Part shown: one piece after another, positions 55,365 through 64,000 of the stretch
How the letters are laid out: each line of letters begins with the position of its first letter
Numbering within the stretch: the stretch's first letter is position 1
Assembly: GCA_950295325.1 (NCBI GenBank)
Contig: OX485807.1
Span: 22,229,666-22,293,665 of the forward strand
Direction: 5' to 3'
DNA: 64,000 nt
Source of the DNA: Polytrichum commune
Lineage: Eukaryota; Streptophyta; Polytrichopsida; Polytrichales; Polytrichaceae
The notes under the pieces: generated by a model
Databases searched by the model: none
The model's input: only the letters and a program-made list of their open reading frames with translations
Told to the model about the DNA's origin: nothing
Program-made: the position numbers and the translations under genes

Positions 55365-58300
55365 TCATCCAGACTCATTGAGCGGTGGTGCTGATCGTAA
55401 TAATCTCTCAACTTCATCATTCGCCTCAGCTTGAAACCTCCATGCCTAGCACAGTTAATCCCCACCATTAGATTCTTCCCGTACAAGAAAATCTGGGAGT
55501 GCCGTAGTCTTAAAAAGAGAAGAATAGGTTGATTCCAAGCAATCTAGATGCAACTTGTTCAAAACTCACATATTGTCCATCTACCCTTAATGAACAAATA
55601 TAGAAAGTTCTTCATTCAAACCTCCACACCGAATTCAAGCATGTGTTGAAAATGTCCCAAACATGGAAAGTGTTTCATGCAAAACAACCAACTCCTGAGA
55701 AAAATTCCGGTTGAATTAAATGATACCCATATTCATGTCGTGATGAGTGTTAAATATCTACATTTGGGTATTTGAATGCAGGAGAGCAGATCAGATCCCT
55801 GAAAACATCAACAGTAAAGTCAGACCATAAACAAACCTTTTGAAGATCCTCCACCTCCATAAGTCTTTCAATCTGCTCAGCTATTGCCTGTCACCATCCT
55901 CAAAACGATGTAAATGTATATGTGAGGATCTAGACTGCAGCAAGCTTGAAAAATGTTTAGTGAAATATGTACAGAGACTTCTAGCTGCGTGCAGATTAAC
56001 ATATTCAAGCTGAAATTATTTGTTATCTGGTAATAGGGTCCCGTTCAGGTGATCATAGTTTGGTCACACAATTAATGAAATTTGTGGGTGATACAAGAAT
56101 AGCTCACCGCTGCTCCGGCACCCTCAGCAGCCAGGACATCAATGTCCATCTCCACTTCAATTTCTATCATGGATGCAATCTGAGCCAAAAAGACAAGATC
56201 CAACTCAGTAAAGTCTTGTGCGACAATCCTATCTAGAAACCAAGTGACAACGTGTTCACATCCTTCTGAGCGTGAACACTAGTAATAGACCAACCGAAGT
56301 CCCTCCCTTGTATGAACCACTTGAATAAGAGGAGTATTTTCAAGGGGACTATGAAGTAATGAATATATTTGTGGAATATTCGGAGCATTTGTGTAGGTGT
56401 ATTTGAAATACACCTAGTCTAATTCCAAAAGGAATCTCCAATTCCCTAATTTTTTTATAGCCTCTAATAATTTTTTCTTTGAAACATTATATAGAACCCT
56501 ATCTTATATCTCACCTAAAATTCTAGTGAAAGTGAGTGACTCTCCAGGCAACCAATATGGACATAAAAGAACTGAAAACGAAACTGGGAAGTGATGTGGT
56601 TCCACAAACTTGCAATTAAGATCCCGTGAGACTCTCAATAAACCAAGTGAAATGACATCAATGTAATCTTTATTAAGGTCTTTGTCAGACCTTAGCATAG
56701 CTATCAATCAATTCAAGTCGTGCTTCAAGACGTTCATCCAACCCTTCTCGTGCTTTCTGTATGCGTTCTATGCGTGCACTGCAACCAAAGCCATTTCACC
56801 GAAATTAGCTTTATCATTAAGATTGAGGATAACTCAATCAAGCTACCTTGTCATCTGGCATATGTTGTTATAATTTGATAAATTGGAATTTTAAACCTTG
56901 TGAAATTCTAGACTGCAGATATATTTTTGTCAGACAATTTGGTTTCTAGCACATAGAACTGCAGGTCAATGAGTGGATAAATAGAACAAATTGATCAGAG
57001 AACCTAATCTGTGCCACTTTATGCAGTTGAAAATATTACGATACAGCAAGCAGAAGAATCTGCGAGTGAAAATTTCCAGATCTGATTTACCAAACGCAGT
57101 GGTCTGCAAACGTAGCAGAGACTTCAGACATTTCACACTAGTACATGACAACCTTTGACCTGTATTTTGTATTGCATTTTTAACTAATACCAATATGACC
57201 TCATTCCTTCCTATATCTAAGGTGGAATTACTGACTAGAACGTCAAGTACAGATGAATATTCCTCACAAATGATTGATCATGCAGACTGAAACAAATCCA
57301 AAAACGATTTAAATGAAACTGATTAACTGTGAATTGTATTGTAAATAGAACTGTGCAGGTGCTGATCAGTTACCTGTAGGCAGGCTCCCCCACTGCTTCT
57401 ATTTTATTTTGCAATTGGCACATGCGAGCCAGCATGCGAACCTGTACAACAGAAACTATGCAGTCTTAGAAAGAAATCTTCATATCAACAAGGACACATT
57501 GTCTGCCACATGATGCTGAAGTTATCTGCCTCACAACAACCTATTTATTTTGGGTTAGACAGAGCTGCTTTATGATTGGAGAATCCATGCTTTTTTAAAA
57601 GTTTGGGTAAATTCTGCAGTATGAATTATGGGTGAAATAGTTAATAATAAGCACGTTCCAGAAAACTTCGAACCAATAATAACCTTCAACTACACTGAAC
57701 ATGATATTTACTCTGGAGTAGTAACTTTAAGAATGTGCATGTCATCTAAAGGTTGGTCAGTGAACCTTTAAGGAGCTGCAAAGCACCTGTGTACCCCCAC
57801 ACTAATTCTAATCTCCAGATTAGTGTGGCCCATAACTAGTGTCCTGTAATATAGGTTTAAAGAGCAATCGCATACTACCACAGTATCAGCAATGAAAGAG
57901 TGTTTTGACCTGATCTTGTCTCATGTACACTGTTCTTAGAAATGCCAAGTCCTCCCACATATTTAACACATGACCCCCAGATCTTTGTTCAAGTTAAAGG
58001 CACTTCACACTAGGGCTTGAGGGCCTGTGACCATTGCAATCTGACATCCCTCATTGATGAGAATGCCAAGACCGTCCAAATTCACTTTACACTAGAGCCT
58101 AAGGCCTAAGGCCCAAGGGACCAAGAGGTTTGAATGATTGAAATTCCTACTTGGAAGTCCTACAAGGCAAGCAGGATGAAATAGATAGTTTTTTATGGTC
58201 TACCAGAGTTTGCATCAAGGCCCCCTCAAAGAGGTGGGTCTAACACAAAACCAAGAGATCATGAGACTTCAAAAATCTCACAAGCCTTGATTTATTATAA

Positions 58301-61300
58301 CTTATTGTGTAGAAGGGCCAACATGAATTTAAGGGTGATAATGAAGTAGCATTTAGTTGAGAGCCCAGTTGCATATGTCTCTACACTGCACTTGAAGGCC
58401 CGTGACAACACAATTTCATAATCAATTTCCAAGGTACTACCTTTTGATGAGTTTCAACAGCCCTCACAGTTTCACAGTCCTGGGGGCATTGAAAACATTA
58501 GTGAATGTACTACTACAAAGTAAATAGTAAAGATAAGAGACCAAAGGTTTGGATGTACATCATCGGCAGCTGCTTGTGTTAAATTCTGAAGCCGGGCTTG
58601 CAAATCCTCATGCTGTGCCAAAAGTTGTTGTTGAAGTGCCAAAGCATCCACTGTTCTTCTTGGTAACTGCAGCCCAATGTAGGTAGTTACAGTTTTAGAT
58701 GCTTAAAACAAGTAGTAAATAAATACTACAAAAATCCGATTTCCATAATATACATCAACTTTCTTAAAACTATCTTAGATACTATGCAATTATGGAGCTC
58801 CTGGGAAGGAGAACAAGTCTCATTTTGTGTCTGTCTTGACTCCAGATTGGTGGCAAGCCTTTACATGAATAAACTATTGCATATTCCTGTGACTCGTTTG
58901 AGTTGAGCAAATTGTGACTCTGAACAGTACAATGTGCTTTGATAAGAGATATGTTTCAACTTGGTATCGCTACTATTTTATGTATTTGTACGCTTATATC
59001 TGGACTTCCATTTGAGCATACAAACTACTGAAACCATAATAACATTAAGTAGCAAGCCCAAAAACACCTTAGCAAAAAAGAGCATCAAACATGGACGTCC
59101 AAGTTTGATGCTCTTTTTCTAGCAAAGGTAGCGCTTACCTTTGAGAATTACCTAGACTCTATCTAAGCTTTTTAGGTAGATACACGAAGAATAATTCAAT
59201 CTAGCCTTTCATAGAGGTCAATCTCTTTTGAAAATATCCTAGTTTAGAACCTCTATGTCCACTTGTATGAAAAAGTCCAATCTCTTTTGAAAATGTGTCC
59301 TTATGGTCTTTGTTCTTTCATCCTCACCTCACCACACATCAATCAGATACAGGCGTCCGATTAAGAAAAGCAACCAATTAACACCCGCAGACCTTATGTT
59401 ACAGTTGATACCAATCAAAGGTGAGGTGCTAGCATTTCTGCTTCATGTTTTGAAGGTATACCAATTAATTGTACCTGATTTAGACGAGGGAGAACAAAAG
59501 CATTAGTTGCACCTCCTACAGCAATTGCTGCTGCCGCTCCCACTGCGATTGCTCGCGGTAGCGCGGGATTGATGAACACCGTTGCTGCATCACTACTAGC
59601 TAAAAGTAAAACTGCAGGTATGATGACAGAAGTGTCAAAGGCTGCCCCACTACCCGACTTTGGTGGTGGCCTCAATAGCGGTGAAACGCGACCAGTCACG
59701 TGATTTGTGATTGCCATTGGTTCACTGGGTCTCCACCCTGGTGTTCTAGTGCTACTCTTGAGAGGGCCAAAAACGCCACGGCCCACATTCGCAGGAGCTG
59801 CCGAGACTACAGTTACGCGCTCACCTTCTTGAGCTGGAATGTCGGCAGATTCGGTGGCACAACGGTGTGTGCGGGCAACGCCATTTGGAGCACGGACCTA
59901 AGGAAACAAATAGTCTCGCATCTCAATATTAGAAAACCTTGATAAATATACGTGACAGTGAAAGGCATTCTGTGAATAACCTACTTCTGAGTTGAGATAA
60001 CTTCGATTAAGCCGAGGTCATAGCAGAGGAGTCAGGACAAAGGAATTAGCAGCAGTGAATAACAGTGGCTAACAGTAGAGTTATCCTTTACGTAATCTCT
60101 ATTTGACTTCAACACACTTTAAACATTATAAATTGTCAAAAGTGGGGCAAAACTCCCTACCAAAACATGAGTTTTTCGGAGACTCTAAGGATAACTCTAT
60201 TGTTAGCCTTGGCAATGTGATCAGTGCGGACAATGCCATTGGGAGCACGAACCTAAGGAAACAAATCTCACATCTAGGTCTTACAGGACCTTGATATGCT
60301 TGACAGCAAAAGGAATTCTGAGTAACCTACTGAGTTGAGAGAATTTTTTATTAGAAGCTGAGGCTAGAAAGTTTTAAGAACCACAAAAAAGTAATTAGAG
60401 CAACAGTAAACAAAAAATAGGTAACAATGGGGTCAGTGGCAAGCCCGGAAGCGTTACAGTGTTGTGGAGAGGGAGTGGACTGCACAAGGTTTTCAAAGAA
60501 ACATGGTAACTAGTCTTGACCACTGTTGAATTGGTATATAGGTGAGTGCATGGTATCAATACACGACGTCAATAATGGCATCAAAAAACCTACCCAACCA
60601 GTATTAAACTTTGTATCACCGGTCAAATATTATACTTGTTGGGTAGCACAAGATGAGAAAGTCCTTGTATATCAGAGTCATTATTTGGGTCAATACCATC
60701 CAAATGCCATACTGATACTAAGGCTATTTACCTAGGTAGGACGGTTCTTGCATCGTATGTAGATACCAATTGGTAGCAAAACAAATATATCTTTAGATAC
60801 CTGTACCCTACCGGTATCAAAAACCAGTCAACCATCAAAGAACTCGCCAGTTCAGTTAAGGAGTGCTCACCACTAGTGAGTGTACAGCTGCAGGCACCGA
60901 GCTCTTAAGGAGCTTCAGAACACGAAGCCCCCTCTCAAAAGCTGAGATGTTCATACTGTGTACATATGATCCAAATAGTCATAAACATATATTTAGCAAT
61001 TCAAAACTAACTATCCAGCCAAGCCCTCTTCAATAAATTGAAATGAAATGAAGTTGAATTGATTTTAAAGTCTGGGAAGCTAAAAGGCTTATTGGACTAA
61101 AAGTAAATCAAGATGGTGTCAAACCAACTAATTCCCTCAAATGGCGGAGTGTCGAAGCCTCCGTGAGATAGAGTCAACTTGATGGTGCAATTGAAAGAAA
61201 GGCTTGAGACTCCCTATTACTATATTCTCAAATAGTGATTGAAACTTATCTCTCATGGAGTTATCTCACAGCAAATGATATTTCTTAGTTTTTAGAACAA

Positions 61301-63164
61301 CCAAATTTTACCTGATAGACTCTGATTCGCAGTTCACAACAGTGCCAGACATTAGCTCATACTGGTACCGGCAATTTGCACAAGGAGCTACCTGAGGATA
61401 CCCACACACAAAATTAACATTGACAACTTACCATGTATTGCAATCATGTGACTAGAGGAAGAAGTATACCATAAGTTGCTTCCTACTTTATTGATGCTGA
61501 ACTATGATTTCCACAAGGGATTTGGATGGTGCTAAGCAGTATACGACTGCCATGTGGCAAATTATCAAGGACAATTAAATATAAAAGCTGAAGCTAAAAG
61601 CACTCTTTGGTAAGTCTTGGAAGTACTTGGAACAGTTGCAAACATCCAAATAGACTTGACGGTTACTGAAAACCTTCCTATCAAGAAAAGACTGAGAAAA
61701 ACCTGGACACCTTGCTGAGGTTGAACAACAGCAAGTGATGTTTTGCATGTTGGGCAGCTCACCACTTTACCGAAAGGAACCTGCACCCACCATCTAAACC
61801 CTGTGTTTTAGCTTTACAAACATACAAAGCACACTTTCTTGGTTATCCAAGGATACTCCAATTTAAGTACACGCTGAATTACCCAGATGGCAGGGAGCGG
61901 AAAGAATCTCAAATAGTGTGACTATGATAAAACTCATTTCCAAATTTAGTTGAATAAGGATCAAATATCGAGGTTCAGGCAACACTTACAGATGAAGGTA
62001 AACAATTAAATGAGAGTAAAGAGAGATAGTCGTTCTGAAGCGTTTATAGATACATACGGATCAAAGCAATGAAAAGGAAGCAATAAAAAACTAGAGTGAA
62101 ATAATAAACAAATTGTTGTAAAGAGTGTGTACTAAGACCTCAATTTCAACAAAGAGGAACCCAGGAGGGATAAGACAAAACCCTAAAGCAGGAAAAACAA
62201 AAGCCAAATGATTAATTTCTTTGATAAAAAACCTGTTGCTATGAGGGCTTCGACAAGCTCCCCATTTAGGGATCCTTCAAAGCCTCAAATCCTTCAAAAG
62301 ATTGATTGTTTGTTGACACTCTAAAGGCAGGGGTTCTAAAGGAAGTACCAACTTCAGAAGGACTCTAGTTCTACTAATGAGACAACGTTTAATAAAGCCT
62401 CTAGAAAGAAGAAGATTCAACAAAATAATTAATTTGAGAAATGAGGTTGTGTTCAGAGGAACAAAGTCTAAAGAATCTATGAAATTGACTATTTACTACT
62501 CCATATTTTGCTGTATCTGATATGTTAGTAGTTATGTAAGGAATACAAAAATTATGTTGATGCAGGAATATAAAGAAGGAAGAGAACGTTTATAAAAAAT
62601 ATTAAGCTCTAATCCTTTATTAGACAGAATTATATCAAATCCTTCCTCTCAAAGAACTTTCATCCAGATACATGAAACCTGTAAACCTGGGGACATCAGG
62701 AACAAATAAGTCATGAACATCCCTGTTTTCTCAAAAACACTGGGTAAAGGTTAGCTTTTCTTCCTCTTTAGATAAAAGATGTAATTCATAGAGGAAGAAA
62801 TAGAACTTTTCCAGGAAAACTGCGGAGTTCAAAAATGCTTGTGCCATCAGAATGCTTGTGCCAAAAGTCAAGAAGTTTTATCCAAGGGGAAGTTAAGCCA
62901 ATCATTTAGGTCTAATTCACTTGCCATTTCCCGTACCAAGATTCTTTTATTTTCCTTACGCTTGAGCTAATTTGCTACAGAAAGCAATCCCAGAATTGTT
63001 CAATTGTACCTCATCTCCAGCTGGAACCCCATGGCGTCGAACTGATTCCACTATTTCTATAGCATCAGAAACTCGCAATGAGGCGGCCAAGCCTCGTACA
63101 AGTGTAGCATATGTATTTACATTAGGCAGTGCCCATCTCCATGATTGATTACTTGCTCCACTTT
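55365..63164 (-). CDS. PPR protein with zinc-ribbon-like, membrane and helical C-terminal parts; 3' eleven exons
   Basis: Exons in reading order: 63164-63010, 61780-61703, 61391-61312, 60955-60871, 59897-59475, 58666-58559, 57441-57374, 56778-56691, 56179-56108, 55887-55837 and 55445-55365. All junctions have GT...AG and keep one frame, giving 428 residues to the stop; the protein begins further upstream. The first exon has a PPR-like helix pair (VNTYATLVRGLAAS...DAIEIVESVRRHGVPAGDE); PPR proteins bind RNA, mostly in chloroplasts or mitochondria. Next comes CPTC, 17 residues, CANC, a zinc-ribbon-like module. The largest exon (141 codons) has two hydrophobic stretches (VIIPAVLLLA; AIAVGAAAAIAVGGATNAFV), likely membrane segments. 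The last five exons are rich in E, K, Q and L (ALALQQQLLAQHEDLQARL; ARIERIQKAREGLDERL) and probably form a coiled coil, ending WRFQAEANDEVERLL. The order resembles a conserved plant PPR-annotated family; I do not recall its name firmly. Organelle location is inferred from the PPR class; no transit peptide is in view. Confidence 0.88.
55600..55717. repeat. One arm of the 39611 foldback element, in the last PPR intron
   Basis: TAGAAAGTTCTTCATTCAAACC and what follows (CTCCACACCGAATTCAAGCA, ACATGGAAAGTGTTTCATGC) match the reverse of the left arm at 39611-39710. The second arm is absent. Confidence 0.6.
57990..58440. mobile_element. Decayed PIF/Harbinger-like MITE in a PPR intron
   Basis: GGCACTTCACACTAGGGCTT, GGGCCTGTGACCATTG and GCACTTGAAGGCCCGTGACA recall the GGGCCACTTCACAC element at 51421. 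Ends and target repeats are not definable. Confidence 0.4.
59075..59118. repeat. 44-bp near-perfect palindrome in a PPR intron
   Basis: Arms AAAAAGAGCATCAAAC (59075-59090) and GTTTGATGCTCTTTTT (59103-59118) are exact reverse complements, and the middle TGGACGTCCA is itself a palindrome; only the two bases around that middle do not pair. TAGCAAA stands on both sides (about 59070 and 59120), like a target duplication. Confidence 0.85.
59290..59395 (+). repeat. Dispersed repeat family D fragment in a PPR intron
   Basis: TCCTCACCTCACCACACATC, CAGATACAGGCGTCCGATTA and AGAAAAGCAACC match the core end of family D (compare GGTGTCCGATTAAGATAAGT at 30289). Confidence 0.5.
60067..60203. repeat. Inverted repeat, 20-bp arms, in a PPR intron
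   Basis: GGCTAACAGTAGAGTTATCC and, 137 bases across, its reverse with one mismatch (GGATAACTCTATTGTTAGCC). It abuts the duplicated exon copy at 60204 and may be a small foldback element. No target repeat was found. Confidence 0.6.
60161..60365 (-). pseudogene. Partial duplicate of the 59475-59897 exon and its splice acceptor
   Basis: 60204-60365 copies about 59851-60015: the end of the intron, the acceptor (TTTCCTTAG) and about 50 bases of the exon. It reads VRAPNGIVRTD, against VRAPNGVARTHR in the true exon. A possible donor (GTAGGG) stands after 60161, which would make a 92-base exon (60252-60161); that length is not a multiple of three, so its use would break the frame of the following exons. 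Confidence 0.7.
60521..60845 (-). mobile_element. hAT-like MITE of the 46412 family, reversed, in a PPR intron
   Basis: The reverse strand matches 46412-46772 (GATACCATGCA-TCACCTATAT, TATTGACCCAAATAATGACTC). The left end CACTGTTGAATTGGTA fits the family end; the right end is eroded and no 8-bp target pair remains. Confidence 0.6.
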
Positions 63165-63209
63165 CTGTCACAAATGCAAGCAAAAAAATCCACAATTCAC
63201 AGTTCAAAC

Positions 63210-63395
63210 ATACAAAAAAAATGGAAGAGCTACTGTTTTTATCTCTTCAAATGAGCTCTTGAAAGTCAACCTAAAATCCATCCCTTTGTAAGACATTATC
63301 ACAAGAAGCAATCCCTTCTTGAGATTTGTTGACCTCCTTATGTCTACAATACGCTCAAGCCTCCTTAGACAACCGGACTCCCTCGTAATAAGGAT
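63210..63395 (-). other. Possible further upstream exon of the PPR gene
   Basis: A frame without stop on the minus strand reads RESGCLRRLERIVDIRR and STNLKKGLLLVIMSYKGMDF. Its composition looks protein-like and it lies between the first certain exon and the TIR element at the edge. A donor that joins it in frame to 63164 is not clear (GATTTTAG|GTTGAC would need a different acceptor). It could equally be intron. Confidence 0.25.
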
Positions 63396-63399
63396 CTAC

Positions 63400-64000
63400 A
63401 GACATATCCAGTCATACATGCTTATATAAGATATCCAAACAATGTGGAACAAGAACCCGGGTTCGGAAAGGAGATTACAGACTACCAGGTTATACAACTG
63501 TTCCCAAATTCTCGGGTGGTACTCCAGGAAGAACCTTTGTTCTACAACCCGATATCTCCAACTATGTTATTTAAGATGATGCTTTTAGGAGGTAAAATGG
63601 ACACATAAGTTGATCTATGTGCAGTTTGTGTGAAGAAAAATAACTGATGGCTACAGATGGATATTATTATGCAAAGGTTGCCAACTCACATCTAGCAACT
63701 TCACGTATAACCTCAACATTGTTCTAAATCCCAATTCCTGCAAATGGATTATGATGAGGCTTTTCGAAGGCAAAATGGACAAATGAGTTAATCTGCATGC
63801 AGTTTGTGAGGAAAAAAACTGATGGCTATAAGTGGATAGTATTATTGAGCAAAGGTTGCAAAGTCCCATCAACTATCAACTTCACATATCACCTCATCAA
63901 CATTGCAGCTTCATGCAATGGTTCATTGAGACCCATCTCCTTTCCAAACCCAGGTTCTTGTTCCGCATTGTTTTATAAGGATACATGACTGGATATGCCT
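63400..64000. mobile_element. TIR element with long inverted ends, reaching the window edge
   Basis: The left end (63400-63476, ACATATCCAGTCATACATG and GGAACAAGAACC) pairs with the right end (63931-64000, read in reverse GCATATCCAGTCATGTATCC and GGAACAAGAACC) over about 70 bp. Inside are two diverged direct repeats of about 180 bp (63537-63717 and 63718-63905), with AAAATGG 178 bases apart. The outer limit on the right is at or just past the edge, so target repeats cannot be tested. Confidence 0.65.

Noticed and set aside
1-64000. CRISPR array, operon or other prokaryote-type system
   Set aside because: No regularly spaced repeats with unique spacers and no gene clusters; the spliced genes show this is plant nuclear DNA.

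Overview
The window is nuclear DNA of a land plant with a repeat-rich genome. Three things show this: a DREB-type AP2/ERF transcription factor gene, an initiator tRNA-Met gene of plant type, and the 3' part of a many-exon gene for a PPR protein with long introns full of transposon fragments. Short CCCTAAA-like tracts fit plant telomere-type DNA. I cannot name the species. An intron inside the AP2 domain of a DREB gene is unusual for flowering plants, so a non-flowering vascular plant is possible, but that is a weak inference.

Layout. 1-21.3 kb is almost wholly non-genic: a cut-off LTR (1-477), a 1.0-kb hAT-like element with an exact 8-bp target duplication (4405-5419), TIR elements with CACTAAATA ends (5541-5933, 6033-6540), a tRNA-derived SINE candidate (7198-7310), a roughly 190-bp tandem array (7970-8600) into which a solo LTR (8601-10345) has jumped, a PIF/Harbinger-like element (13205-13579), and a second solo LTR (17384-18917). 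The AP2 gene follows: TATA box about 21568, a long repeat-bearing leader to 23643, and coding exons 23644-24562 and 24984-25735.

27.5-55 kb is again transposon DNA: several 226-228-bp hAT MITEs with exact 8-bp target duplications (two side by side at 41316-41782), another TIR family, foldback elements, a third solo LTR (44097-45541), a second hAT MITE family (46412-46772), a PIF/Harbinger-like MITE (51421-51923) and a Mutator-like element (52292-53397) carrying a small AT-hook ORF. The only gene here is the initiator tRNA-Met (48946-49017, minus strand).

55.4-63.2 kb holds eleven minus-strand exons, joined in frame, of a PPR protein; its 5' part lies at or past the right edge. Its C-terminal portion has a paired CxxC zinc-ribbon-like module, two hydrophobic segments and a helical tail. 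Introns hold a partial duplication of one exon with its splice acceptor, a 44-bp near-perfect palindrome, and several transposon fragments.

The AP2 factor, the tRNA and the PPR protein have no visible functional link. I found no convincing undescribed multi-gene system. The most interesting signals are a duplicated hairpin plus PUF-type (UGUAAAUA) site just upstream of the AP2 start codon, the exon duplication in the PPR gene, and the well-marked transposon families that can be read from their target duplications.
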